Assembly (NCBI RefSeq): GCF_951230155.1
Contig: NZ_CATNVD010000010.1
Location: 62,001 to 126,000 of the forward strand
Direction: 5' to 3'
Length of the DNA: 64,000 nucleotides
From: Parablautia sp. Marseille-Q6255
GTDB lineage: Bacteria; Bacillota; Clostridia; Lachnospirales; Lachnospiraceae
The notes beneath the pieces were generated by a model. The model was not told where the DNA came from, ran no database searches, and saw nothing but the letters and a program-made list of their open reading frames with translations. Position 1 is the stretch's first letter; every line of letters starts with the position of its first letter. This document shows, in pieces, positions 1 through 7,840 of this stretch. The translations under genes and the position numbers were made by a program.

Positions 1-859
1 TCTCCACGGAATACAAAATGTTGGAGCCATATTTCAGGCAGCTGTACACCAGCCCATGGAAAATATAAATCGCCATTGTCCGCTGTCCCAGATAAGAATA
101 CGAGCGCTTTTTGTCCGGAAGGACGAGCATGAACACGTAGACCAGGAGGAAGGATATTCCATAACACACAAGACGGACCAGTGCGCCCTCCAGGTTTCCC
201 TGTTCCATATCTGCATAGGAGTAACGTCCATAAAAAATGTACCAGGTCATTGTGCGGTGCAGCTTATCTGTAAAAAGAAAAATCGTAAATCCGCCAAGCA
301 GCGCCAGTGCGCCCGCGTATCCGGCCCGTGTCCTGTATTTTTCCAGCTTGCTGCTGTCAAAACTCAGGCCTGCCAGAAAGAAGGGGAAGAAAAATACAAT
401 ACGCGGTATGGAAAGAAAATTTCCCAGCTGAGTATATCCGATCAGCAGACCTCCCGCTATAGACAATGCCAGATGATGCGGGATCCTCTGGACAAACGGC
501 GCCGCAATGCGCCATACAAAAAGCGCCATCAAATACCACAGGGTAAATTTCGGTCTGGCAAAATAAAAGCCTGTACTTTTATCAAGAACAAATGTATACA
601 AAAGATAGTATACGATCTCATACGTAAAATATGGAATGACCAGACTCTTAACAAGCTTTTTTATGGACGGGATCTGCTTTGAAAAGTACCCGGAAATAAA
701 AATAAAAGCAGGCATATGAAATGCTACGATCGCCCATTTCAGCTCATATAAATACGGGTTCTGTTCGCAGCAGGGATCGATAAAGTGTCCGATCACTACC
801 AGAAGTATCAATAATACTTTATAATTGTCAAAAAGATATTCTCTGCTGTCCTTCTTCAA
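1..859 (-). CDS. Membrane acyltransferase 3 family protein (OafA-like), 3' end cut by window
   Basis: This is a polytopic membrane acyltransferase that probably transfers an acyl group, usually acetyl, to a surface sugar. The frame is open from a TTG codon at 857-859 to the window edge, about 286 residues. The N-terminus reads KKDSREYLFDNYKVLLILLV followed by VIGHFIDP, the first helix with the His typical of this family. Further segments such as FHMPAFIFISGYFSK and TLWYLMALF match the fold. TTG is chosen because GAGGA lies about 6 bases upstream and no in-frame ATG precedes the conserved first helix. A promoter and a short, foldable leader precede it. The substrate is unknown. The remaining C-terminal helices lie outside the window. 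Confidence 0.8.
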   Translation of the reverse strand, partial: MKKDSREYLFDNYKVLLILLVVIGHFIDPCCEQNPYLYELKWAIVAFHMPAFIFISGYFSKQIPSIKKLVKSLVIPYFTYEIVYYLLYTFVLDKSTGFYFARPKFTLWYLMALFVWRIAAPFVQRIPHHLALSIAGGLLIGYTQLGNFLSIPRIVFFFPFFLAGLSFDSSKLEKYRTRAGYAGALALLGGFTIFLFTDKLHRTMTWYIFYGRYSYADMEQGNLEGALVRLVCYGISFLLVYVFMLVLPDKKRSYSYLGQRTMAIYIFHGLVYSCLKYGSNILYSVE

Positions 860-932
860 TTTCTGTCCTCATCTTTCTGTCGGTCAAATTCTAACTGCTT
901 TGGCGTCCTTACGGATCGCCCGATCCAAACAG
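860..932 (-). other. Foldable 5' leader of the acyltransferase
   Basis: The leader can form two competing hairpins. One pairs 925-932 with 895-903 (CTGTTTGG with CCAAAGCAG, one bulged base). The other pairs GGATC with GATCC (913-926). Both use positions 925-926, so they exclude each other. A run AAGGACGCCAAAGC resembles part of a c-di-GMP-I riboswitch, but the other conserved elements are missing. No RNA family is assigned. Confidence 0.35.
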
Positions 933-936
933 AGCT

Positions 937-965
937 ATTTTACTTGCCGGATCTAAATTTTTCAA
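937..965 (-). promoter_or_regulatory. Sigma-A type promoter for the acyltransferase
   Basis: On the minus strand TTGAAA (960-965) and TAAAAT (937-942) are separated by 17 bases. The predicted transcript start is near 930, leaving a leader of about 70 bases before the TTG start. Confidence 0.6.
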
Positions 966-1017
966 GAAAGAGATTGAAAGAAATCTTTCTGCCATATCGT
1001 ATTTCTTTTGTACAATT

Positions 1018-1095
1018 TTAACAATCTGTGTCATGCTCCAGCATATCTTCTATAAAAATCCCATATCCTTTTGTCGGATCATTCACAAAAATGAT
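1018..1095 (-). pseudogene. SpoIVB-like C-terminal remnant
   Basis: Read on the minus strand this encodes IIFVNDPTKGYGIFIEDMLE followed by five residues and a TAA. The intact SpoIVB at 3296-4675 ends HVFVNDPARGYGIFIENMLE. The piece has no start and lies 3 bases downstream of the DUF4160 gene. It pairs with the fragment at 2549-2593, which holds the preceding part of the same protein. I read this as a second spoIVB-like gene that was broken up. The match is seen directly; the history is inference. Confidence 0.75.
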
Positions 1096-1098
1096 ATT

Positions 1099-1377
1099 TT
1101 ATTCTCCATAAAATCCGTTATCACTTTTCTGTGCCCATTTCATATACATTTCCTTGTAGTTATCTTTTATAAATTCACGAATCATTCTGATTTCTCTATC
1201 AGTCAGTTGACCTTCATCCTCTATTGTTGTTTCACCATCTTTTTTCACAAAAAACTTTGCAGATCCTGCTTCTGTAAACTTTCTATCACTTGCATGTACA
1301 TGCATAGCTTCAATTACACAATGCGAGGTATAATACAAATAATACCCACATACTTTATAGTCATAATATTTAGGCAT
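1099..1377 (-). CDS. DUF4160 family protein
   Basis: A 92-residue protein of the DUF4160 type: aromatic-rich start (PKYYDYKVCGYYLYYTSHC), a central HVHASDRK with the conserved His pair, FFVKKDGETTIEDEG, then a helix REIRMIREFIKDNY. Members are small proteins of unknown function, often paired with another small gene in a toxin-antitoxin-like arrangement. Its ATG sits 3 bases after the stop of the upstream 75-residue gene, with GGAGG overlapping that gene's end, so the two are translationally coupled. Composition is AT-rich compared with the core operon. Function is not established. Confidence 0.7.
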   Translation of the reverse strand: MPKYYDYKVCGYYLYYTSHCVIEAMHVHASDRKFTEAGSAKFFVKKDGETTIEDEGQLTDREIRMIREFIKDNYKEMYMKWAQKSDNGFYGE

Positions 1378-1380
1378 ATA

Positions 1381-1608
1381 TTATTCCTCCATATATTTAT
1401 GATTTTTCTGATAATATTCCAATACGATTTCCAATTCTATATCATCCATACTTGTTTCCAGTACTTCTCCCATTTTGCTTAAATACGCTGCTTTATATGG
1501 ATTATTCAAATTAAGGACCCTTACATTTTCACTGTCTTTTGTAAATGCATATCCATTTATAATCATTTCCGCTGCATCTGCCACTTCTTTAATATTACAC
1601 ATGTTCAA
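1381..1608 (-). CDS. Small hypothetical protein, middle gene of DUF4160 cassette
   Basis: A 75-residue acidic, helical protein (VADAAEMIINGYAFTKDSEN, then DDIELEIVLEYYQKNHKYME). It has no membrane segment or signal peptide. Its start overlaps the end of the upstream gene by 14 bases and its stop is 3 bases from the DUF4160 start, so the three genes form one tightly packed transcript. It could be an antitoxin-like partner of DUF4160, but I do not recognise the family and no DNA-binding motif is obvious. Confidence 0.6.
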   Translation of the reverse strand: MNMCNIKEVADAAEMIINGYAFTKDSENVRVLNLNNPYKAAYLSKMGEVLETSMDDIELEIVLEYYQKNHKYMEE

Positions 1609-1900
1609 TCCTCACTTTCTCAATCGGCTTCAAAAATTCTTCCACATCAATATACAAATTATCGAGAATTGGAATTAAATCAATGTATTCTTCTTCCTCA
1701 TCGCATCCCTCATATTTCGCCATAACAACGATATACCCATGATCCCATTCGACTACTTTTGTATATCGTTCCAATCTTGGAGATGTTTTAAAACGTATAT
1801 TATGTCCATTAAACATAAAAGATGTAAATTCTTTGTTATTGCTTAATACTGCTTCGTTTATCACATTCTCTACCACCTTTCCAATAAATCTTATACCCAT
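1595..1900 (-). CDS. Hypothetical protein, first gene of DUF4160 cassette
   Basis: A 101-residue soluble protein with beta-rich pattern (EFTSFMFNGHNIRFKTSPRL, VVEWDHGYIVVMAKYEG) and a very acidic stretch CDEEEEYIDLIP. The ending overlaps the next gene by 14 bases. I do not recognise the family. The start is uncertain: AAAGGA lies only one base before the ATG. A possible -10 (TACAAT, 1930-1935) lies upstream without a convincing -35. Confidence 0.6.
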   Translation of the reverse strand: MGIRFIGKVVENVINEAVLSNNKEFTSFMFNGHNIRFKTSPRLERYTKVVEWDHGYIVVMAKYEGCDEEEEYIDLIPILDNLYIDVEEFLKPIEKVRIEHV

Positions 1901-2001
1901 ATCCTTTGAAATACAAATTTTATAACCTTATTGTAACACATTCCCATTCAAAACAAATAACAGAAAAGTTAAAATAACAAAATAGCCATATGCATTGAAG
2001 A

Positions 2002-2418
2002 CTAAAACTCATACCTTGTTCCATGTGAAAGTAACAACCCATCGGTTAATTCTACGCATAAAATTATAGTATTCTCATCATCAAAATCATTATGTCCATT
2101 GTCGATCCACTCACAAAATACATTTTTCAGTTTCTCGGCAATCCAATAATTTTCCTCTTTCCCAAAATATCCCAAATTGATCCCCTTTCCATGTGCCGTG
2201 AACCATTCACCAGCTATTGCAACAGCAGAGTTGCTTTCCATCTGCCTCATTTTATCTGAAAGTGCATATGTAATAATATAAAATGCACTATTCTCATAAT
2301 AGGCGTTTACATAGCGTACAAAAGGCATCTCATTTTCTACTGTTGCTAACGCAATAATAGTATCTTTTCCAAATCGTTCTGTCATTATTTTCTCAACTTC
2401 TTCACTTAATTTTCTCAC
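2002..2418 (-). CDS. Pyridoxamine 5'-phosphate oxidase-like flavoprotein
   Basis: A 138-residue single-domain protein of the split-barrel FMN-binding family. The N-terminal part DTIIALATVENEMPFVRYVN matches the usual first strands, followed by AFYIITYALSDKMRQMESNS, typical of the family's second strand and flavin contact. Such proteins bind FMN or F420-like cofactors and often reduce small molecules; true PdxH activity is unlikely because the protein is short and lacks the usual C-terminal substrate segment. It stands alone, between the small cassette and the spoIVB-like fragment, and is AT-rich like them. Confidence 0.75.
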   Translation of the reverse strand: MRKLSEEVEKIMTERFGKDTIIALATVENEMPFVRYVNAYYENSAFYIITYALSDKMRQMESNSAVAIAGEWFTAHGKGINLGYFGKEENYWIAEKLKNVFCEWIDNGHNDFDDENTIILCVELTDGLLLSHGTRYEF

Positions 2419-2548
2419 AAAATCATCTGCCTTCCCAATTTCAATTTTATTATTCTCTTCCTGTTCTAAAGTCTAAAAAGTTAGCAACACAATAAAAAGG
2501 CACTTACAAGCAAGCTTTCATCGTCTACGCAATGCAGCATTCGCAATC

Positions 2549-2593
2549 CGCTCCAACAAGTCTTCCATCCTGTATGATCGGACTGCCGTTCAC
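2549..2593 (-). pseudogene. SpoIVB-like active-site remnant
   Basis: Minus-strand reading gives VNGSPIIQDGRLVGA, matching MSGSPIIQNGKIVGA around the catalytic Ser of the intact SpoIVB. The reading continues for seven unrelated codons to a TAG and is closed upstream by a TAA. With the tail at 1018-1095 it marks the two sides of an interruption of about 1.45 kb. Confidence 0.7.
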
Positions 2594-2655
2594 GCGTGAT
2601 TGGCATTAGGGATAACATTTTTAAGCAGTTTACGAAAATGCAGTCTCCCTACACA

Positions 2656-3132
2656 TTATGAAATAGATTTGCAGCCAAACGGAATAAACAACAACGGAGC
2701 AAATGAAGAAAGAACAACGGATACCGTAAAATTGCTCGTCAAGTTCATAAATAACGAGGATAATACCCCAGTCCAGTTTTGAATATAGGCTAGAATAACG
2801 CACAAAGAATTTGGAAAATTAGGGACATAGAGTTGTGCTAGAACAATCAGCAGGTAAATGCCTGATGTGATACCGGAAGATATCATAATTTCCTTTTTCG
2901 ACATAGAGCGGAACGCCCATAAACCGCCAGCAAGCAATACAAGCAAAAAAAGTGCAACCTTAAAGATTATGGACCTGATTGAATCCGTAGAAATCTGTGT
3001 TACTCCGTCAGCACCAATAGTTTTTGATGTGAAGAAGAATCTGCCAATGTATACAGTTATGTAAAAGCTAATCCAACTGGCAACAGCACAATACACCGGT
3101 ACTTTGCATAATGTCTGCATACGTATCTTCAT
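2656..3132 (-). CDS. Small membrane protein of unknown function
   Basis: A 158-residue protein with four predicted membrane helices: VPVYCAVASWISFYITVYIG, IIFKVALFLLVLLAGGLWAF, MISSGITSGIYLLIVLAQLY, and a C-terminal one ending LLFIPFG. The start at 3132 is chosen because GGAG lies 8 bases upstream; earlier GTG/ATG codons lie on top of the ribosome site. It sits where spo0A is often found, directly downstream of spoIVB, but a terminator separates it. I do not recognise the family. Confidence 0.6.
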   Translation of the reverse strand: MKIRMQTLCKVPVYCAVASWISFYITVYIGRFFFTSKTIGADGVTQISTDSIRSIIFKVALFLLVLLAGGLWAFRSMSKKEIMISSGITSGIYLLIVLAQLYVPNFPNSLCVILAYIQNWTGVLSSLFMNLTSNFTVSVVLSSFAPLLFIPFGCKSIS

Positions 3133-3252
3133 GAACATCACTCCTTTTTTCCTTTTCCTACATTTCTTTTAATAATAATTGCTCGCTCTTAAATTTAATT
3201 TTTTCTATTACCATTATATCACAAGCACTTTTACTTTCATAGATAACAAAAA

Positions 3253-3290
3253 TTACAAAAACAGGCAACGCATTTTGTTACGCTGCCTGT
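3253..3290 (-). terminator. Rho-independent terminator after spoIVB
   Basis: Minus-strand stem ACAGGCAGCGTA / TGCGTTGCCTGT with two wobble pairs and an ACAAAA loop, followed by TTTTTG. It lies 6 bases past the spoIVB stop. Confidence 0.8.
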
Positions 3291-3295
3291 CTCTG

Positions 3296-4675
3296 TTATT
3301 CTGCTGCTTCCAACATATTCTCTATAAATATCCCATACCCTCTCGCGGGATCATTGACAAACACATGCGTTACCGCTCCCACAATTTTCCCATTTTGAAT
3401 AATCGGACTGCCGCTCATCCCCTGCACGATCCCGCCAGTCTGATCAAGCAGCGCTTCATCTGTGACCTCAAGGATCATCCCTTTGTTCTCATCGCTTCCA
3501 TTTAACCGAATCTCCCTGATCTCTATCTCATACGATTCACGTTCGCCTCCGACACAGCACAAAATAGTCGCTTTTCCGGTCTGCACCTCCTGCTTATGTG
3601 CTGTCAGATAGGACTCTTTGTCCTGTATAAGTGCCGGAAGATTGGATACCTTTCCAAAAATCCCGTTGCTGCTGTTTTTTTCGATATTGCCGATCTTGTA
3701 GCCTTCATTGTAATGGATCACACCGGACAGCTCGCCCGGCACTCCCTGCTGTCCGCGTATTACAGAGATCACGTCAGCATCGTACAGGGTACCGCCGCAT
3801 ACATCCAGCAGCTCGCCTGTATCTATGTCGCTGATCCCATGTCCTAAAGCGCCAAAACTTCCGTCTTCTTCCATATAAGTAAGTGTGCCGATTCCCTGCG
3901 TATCGTTGCGCACCCAGATCCCCGCGCGATACGTCCCTTTTTCATCCAGAACCGGCTGCAGTCTCAGACTGATCTGCTCTCCGGCACGTTCTACGTCAAG
4001 GACCACGTCCAGTCCTTTGCTCTTCGCAATGCAGGAGATAAGTTCTTCCTTTGTCGTCACTGTCTCCCCGTTTACAGACTGGATATAATCTCCCGACCGT
4101 ACAATATCCTCCGCCGGACAGCAGCTCCTCCCGTCTGCCGATACAATATTTCCTGTATCCACAACAAGTACTCCGTCTGTCTCCAGATATATTCCGATCG
4201 GGCTGCCGCCCGCATAAAGTCTGCTGCGCGGCACGACCGATACGCTCACCATTTTGAGCGGGATCGCACCGAACAGGCGATAGGAAAGTGTGTAGCCCTG
4301 CGCACGTTCTGCTGATACCGCCCGCGCTTCTTCGGAAAACCCTGTACCTGACGCCTGTGCCGCACCGTCCTGCGGCAGCTGCGCCGCGTGCTGCCCTCTT
4401 TCCTCCTGCATATGAGCCGTCCCGTCTGGCTGTCCGGATATGGTCCGGTCAGACCTTACGCCGCTTGTGGACTGCTCCTGTGGTTCAACATACTCTGCCG
4501 TGACGATCCGGTCCAGACCATTTGAAAAAATCTGCGGGACCTCATAAGCCCCGGACACCTGTATCGAATCGGGTATTTCATTGCGGATCGCTTCTACTGT
4601 ACACCACCCAAGCGCGATCATGCTCAAAAGCAATAACACGCATATGATTCTTCTGTAGCTTTTTCTGACATTCAT
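3296..4675 (-). CDS. spoIVB: SpoIVB peptidase (stage IV sporulation serine protease)
   Basis: SpoIVB is secreted from the forespore and starts the signalling that activates pro-sigma-K. The protein has 459 residues with one N-terminal membrane anchor (IICVLLLLSMIALGWCTV), a Ser/Gln-rich linker, a PDZ domain around GGSPIGIYLETDGVLVV to QSVNGETV, and an S55 protease domain. The catalytic His is in LGHGISDID and the Ser in GMSGSPIIQNG. The ATG at 4675 has GGGG 8 bases upstream. In Firmicutes spoIVB usually follows recN, as here, and precedes spo0A, which is absent from this window. A terminator lies between recN and this gene, so it likely has its own forespore promoter, which I could not identify. 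Confidence 0.95.
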   Translation of the reverse strand: MNVRKSYRRIICVLLLLSMIALGWCTVEAIRNEIPDSIQVSGAYEVPQIFSNGLDRIVTAEYVEPQEQSTSGVRSDRTISGQPDGTAHMQEERGQHAAQLPQDGAAQASGTGFSEEARAVSAERAQGYTLSYRLFGAIPLKMVSVSVVPRSRLYAGGSPIGIYLETDGVLVVDTGNIVSADGRSCCPAEDIVRSGDYIQSVNGETVTTKEELISCIAKSKGLDVVLDVERAGEQISLRLQPVLDEKGTYRAGIWVRNDTQGIGTLTYMEEDGSFGALGHGISDIDTGELLDVCGGTLYDADVISVIRGQQGVPGELSGVIHYNEGYKIGNIEKNSSNGIFGKVSNLPALIQDKESYLTAHKQEVQTGKATILCCVGGERESYEIEIREIRLNGSDENKGMILEVTDEALLDQTGGIVQGMSGSPIIQNGKIVGAVTHVFVNDPARGYGIFIENMLEAAE

Positions 4676-4721
4676 CTTCTGCACCCCATTTCATCAAAAA
4701 TTGGAACTGCTCTGCTTTTTT

Positions 4722-4766
4722 GTGCAAAAAGAAAGCAGAACACTGATCTCTCAGCCTCTGCTTTCA
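4722..4766 (-). terminator. Terminator between recN and spoIVB
   Basis: Minus-strand stem GAAAGCAGA / TCTGCTTTC, perfect over 9 bp, followed by TTTTTG. It separates the vegetative operon from spoIVB. Confidence 0.75.
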
Positions 4767-4792
4767 GTATGTGGAATATCTGTAAAACCACA

Positions 4793-6475
4793 CTAGTATT
4801 TTTTTGCGTTTTTTGCCAGTTCTTTCATTTCGCGGGCGCTCTCAAGCACTGTGTCTGTGATTTTCGCGCCTCCCAGGATACGCGCCAGCTCTGCGATGCT
4901 CTCTTCCTCCGTGAGCAGGCCGATATTTGTCACAGTCTTGCTGTAAGCCGGTTTTTTTTCAATAATATAATGAAAATCAGCCATCGCCGCGATCTGCGCA
5001 AGATGTGTAATACAAAGGACCTGATGGTTCTGTGCGATCAGCGCCATTTTTTCTGAAACCTTCTGCGCTGTCCGGCCGCTGATCCCGGTATCGATCTCAT
5101 CGAAAATCAGGGTGCTGACCTCGTCCTTATCCGCCATCACCGCTTTGATCGCCAGCATGATCCGTGACAGCTCCCCGCCGGAAGCAACGCTGCCGAGCGG
5201 CTTTAACGGAAGTCCCGGATTCATGGAGATCATAAAACAGATCTCATCCTTTCCACTTTCTCCCGGCTCTTCCAGCTCTTCAAAATCAATTTCAAAATGC
5301 ACATCCAGAAAATTCAGATCGATCAAAGCTGCCGTGATCTGAGTCGAAAGCTCTGCCGCATATTTTCTGCGGATCCTGGAAATCTTATCTGCCGTGCGCC
5401 AGAGCTTTTCCTTTTCTTTTTCATAGGATGCCTGAAGCGCCGCGAGATATTCCTCATAGTTCATCAGAATATCAAGACGCTCTCTGCGCTGCCGTCCTGC
5501 TTCCAGGATCGTTTCAATGGAATTTCCATATTTTGCCTTTAAATGATTGATCAGATCCAGGCGTTCCTGCACTGCCCGAAGCTCCTGTTCATCAAACGTA
5601 AATTCATCCATATAATCGGACAGACTGCGGTTAAAGTCACTGACCAGAGCTTCAATATCTGTGATCATGCCGGAAAGCCCGCCGATCGCCTCATCATATG
5701 CGCTCACTGCATGGATGGCCCGGACTGCACGGCCAATCTCATCGCTGATCCCGGAATATCCGCTGGCTCCGGTCACAGAAGCTGTTTCCGACAGCGCCTC
5801 CATGATCTTCTGACCATTTACCATACGGCGGTACTGCACCTCCAGCTCCTCATCCTCGCCGGGCGCAAGAGCAGCGGATTCGATCTCGTTTAACTCGAAC
5901 GCAAGGAAATCTACCTCCTTCATCCGATCACTGCGCGCGTTCTGTGCCTCCTGCCATTCCTTTTTTACCTTCTGATAGCTGCGATACTCCTCCCGGCAGC
6001 GCTTAAGCTCCTTTAAAAGTGCATCTCCCGCAAAACCATCCAGGATTGCCAGATGATTTTTCGCATACAGCAGGGACTGATGTTCATGCTGTCCGTGGAT
6101 ATCGATCAGCTGTGCGGCAAGTTCTCGCACAAAAGAAACCGGAACTGTCTCTGCATTGATCTTGCTGACGCTTCGGCCGCCCTTATATTTTCTCGTAATG
6201 ATGATCTCCCCGTCCTCACAGGGGATATCCTGCATCTCCATTAATTGCAGTACGCGCGGGTTTTTTGTTGAAAATACAAGCTCCACAAGCGCATACTCTG
6301 CATCCTCCGGAACGTAGTCCCGGAAATTTCCTGTTCCGAGCGCGATATTAACAGAGCCTATCACAATGGATTTTCCGGCTCCTGTCTCACCAGTCATGAT
6401 ATTTAAGCCCTTGCCGAATTCGACCTCAGCTTCCCGGATCAGAGCCATATTCTTTACATGTAAACTGACTAACAT
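4793..6475 (-). CDS. recN: DNA repair protein RecN
   Basis: RecN is an SMC-like ATPase that acts at double-strand breaks. The 560-residue protein has the Walker A GETGAGKS near residue 30, two long coiled-coil arms, the ABC signature SGGELSRIMLAIKAV and Walker B TLIFDEIDTGIS, followed by the H-loop TH of LCITHLAQIA. It lacks membrane segments. It lies 9 bases after argR and shares that transcript, as in many Clostridia and Bacilli. Confidence 0.95.
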   Translation of the reverse strand: MLVSLHVKNMALIREAEVEFGKGLNIMTGETGAGKSIVIGSVNIALGTGNFRDYVPEDAEYALVELVFSTKNPRVLQLMEMQDIPCEDGEIIITRKYKGGRSVSKINAETVPVSFVRELAAQLIDIHGQHEHQSLLYAKNHLAILDGFAGDALLKELKRCREEYRSYQKVKKEWQEAQNARSDRMKEVDFLAFELNEIESAALAPGEDEELEVQYRRMVNGQKIMEALSETASVTGASGYSGISDEIGRAVRAIHAVSAYDEAIGGLSGMITDIEALVSDFNRSLSDYMDEFTFDEQELRAVQERLDLINHLKAKYGNSIETILEAGRQRRERLDILMNYEEYLAALQASYEKEKEKLWRTADKISRIRRKYAAELSTQITAALIDLNFLDVHFEIDFEELEEPGESGKDEICFMISMNPGLPLKPLGSVASGGELSRIMLAIKAVMADKDEVSTLIFDEIDTGISGRTAQKVSEKMALIAQNHQVLCITHLAQIAAMADFHYIIEKKPAYSKTVTNIGLLTEEESIAELARILGGAKITDTVLESAREMKELAKNAKKY

Positions 6476-6484
6476 TTTACCAAC

Positions 6485-6940
6485 CTACTCTCTTCCCACG
6501 ATCCTGCTGATCTTGTGCATGATCTGCACCGTATCTTCCGAGCTGCGGATGGCACACATGATCGTGTCATCTCCGGCAATGCAGCCGGCTACCTCCGGCC
6601 AGTGCATCGCATCGATCGATGCGGCGACCGCCATCGCCATCCCGGAGACTGTCTTGACAACGAGAATATTCTGCGCCATATCCATAGACACAAAGCCGGC
6701 TTTCAGCACATGGAGATACTTTTCATTCATTCCCTCTCCCTGCTGCTGCATCAGGGCATACTTCTGTCTGCCGGCATCCGTCGATATTTTTGTGAGCTTC
6801 AGTTCTCTGATATCGCGCGAAATCGTCGCCTGTGTTACACAGAATCCTTCCCGGTTCAGGTATTCGCCCAGCTCCTCCTGCGTCTCAATATCATACTTTC
6901 TGATCAGATCCACAATTTTCGCATGTCTTCCTACTTTCAT
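6485..6940 (-). CDS. argR: Arginine repressor ArgR
   Basis: ArgR is a hexameric regulator of arginine metabolism. The 151-residue protein has the N-terminal winged helix with the SR motif in QATISRDIRELKLTKI and the C-terminal arginine-binding domain with EVAGCIAGDDTIMCAI. Length and domains are usual for the family. It lies between nadK and recN in the conserved operon, with AAAGGG upstream of its ATG. No arginine biosynthesis gene is in the window. Confidence 0.95.
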   Translation of the reverse strand: MKVGRHAKIVDLIRKYDIETQEELGEYLNREGFCVTQATISRDIRELKLTKISTDAGRQKYALMQQQGEGMNEKYLHVLKAGFVSMDMAQNILVVKTVSGMAMAVAASIDAMHWPEVAGCIAGDDTIMCAIRSSEDTVQIMHKISRIVGRE

Positions 6941-6970
6941 ACCAACGCCCTTTCAAAATCATCCAATTCA

Positions 6971-7831
6971 TCAATTATTCATTTTCTCTCCAAGGATCTC
7001 AAGAAAGCTTGTATTCTTCGTTTTCACCATACGCACCCTGCTCTCCGACTTTGTGATAACGATCCTGTTTCCAAAATTCAGCTTTACAGAGGTATCTCCG
7101 TCAAATGTAGCTACCGCTCCGTCTCCGTCCGCACTGTGGCGCGATACGATCTCTATCGTGATCTCCACATCATCCGGAAGGACGATCGGCCTTGATACAA
7201 GCGTATGCGGCGCAACTGCCGTCAAAAGCATCAGCGAGGCCTGGGGCGCAACGATCGGTCCGCCGACAGACAGATTATATCCCGTCGAGCCGGTCGGGGT
7301 GGACACAATGATCCCGTCCGCAGAATAGGCGGTCAGAAACACGCCGTCTACATAAATCTTAAAATCGATCACGCGCAGCTTGCCGCTCCTTGAGATCACG
7401 ATGTCGTTGAGGGCAATGTCACTTAGCACCTTCTTGTTCTGGTGATATACCGTCCCGTGGAGCATCATCCTGCTCTCTACCGAAAACTCTCCCGCCATAA
7501 GCTGATCAAGCGCATGTCGGATATTCCTGTGCTCTACCTCGGCCAGGTAGCCCAGCGTGCCCATATTTATGCCAAGCAGCGGTATGTTGCATTCTACAAG
7601 ATCTCTTGCAGCCTGCAAAAGAGTCCCGTCTCCCCCCAGTACAAGCACGCACTCCGTATCCTTTGGGATTTTCTGCGCATCTGTATAGCGGAACGAGCCC
7701 TGATGTGCATCCTCCTCTGTTCTCTGGATGCTGCACACCTTTCCTTTTGATTCCAGATATTCTTTGATACGCCCGGCAGTCTCAAACTCCGGGTCCTTTT
7801 GATAGTTCGTGATAACATAAAAAGTATTCAT
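6971..7831 (-). CDS. nadK: NAD kinase
   Basis: NAD kinase phosphorylates NAD to NADP. The 286-residue protein has the signature GGDGTLLQAARDL, with NMGTLGYLAEVE and STPTGSTGYNLSVGGPIV forming the substrate-binding parts. It starts 9 bases after the stop of tlyA, with GAGGATG as ribosome site. The arrangement tlyA-nadK-argR-recN is conserved in Firmicutes. Confidence 0.95.
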   Translation of the reverse strand: MNTFYVITNYQKDPEFETAGRIKEYLESKGKVCSIQRTEEDAHQGSFRYTDAQKIPKDTECVLVLGGDGTLLQAARDLVECNIPLLGINMGTLGYLAEVEHRNIRHALDQLMAGEFSVESRMMLHGTVYHQNKKVLSDIALNDIVISRSGKLRVIDFKIYVDGVFLTAYSADGIIVSTPTGSTGYNLSVGGPIVAPQASLMLLTAVAPHTLVSRPIVLPDDVEITIEIVSRHSADGDGAVATFDGDTSVKLNFGNRIVITKSESRVRMVKTKNTSFLEILGEKMNN

Positions 7832-7840
7832 GGATCATCC

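Noticed and set aside
860-932. c-di-GMP-I riboswitch in the acyltransferase leader
   Set aside because: Only one fragment resembles the consensus. The GCAAA element, the GNRA tetraloop and the receptor hairpin are not visible.
2002-2418. True pyridoxamine phosphate oxidase (pdxH)
   Set aside because: The protein is too short and lacks the C-terminal substrate-binding segment, so only the flavin fold is claimed.
6366-7328. 320-codon plus-strand frame across recN, argR and nadK
   Set aside because: It runs antisense to three certain genes and has no ribosome site or recognisable domain.
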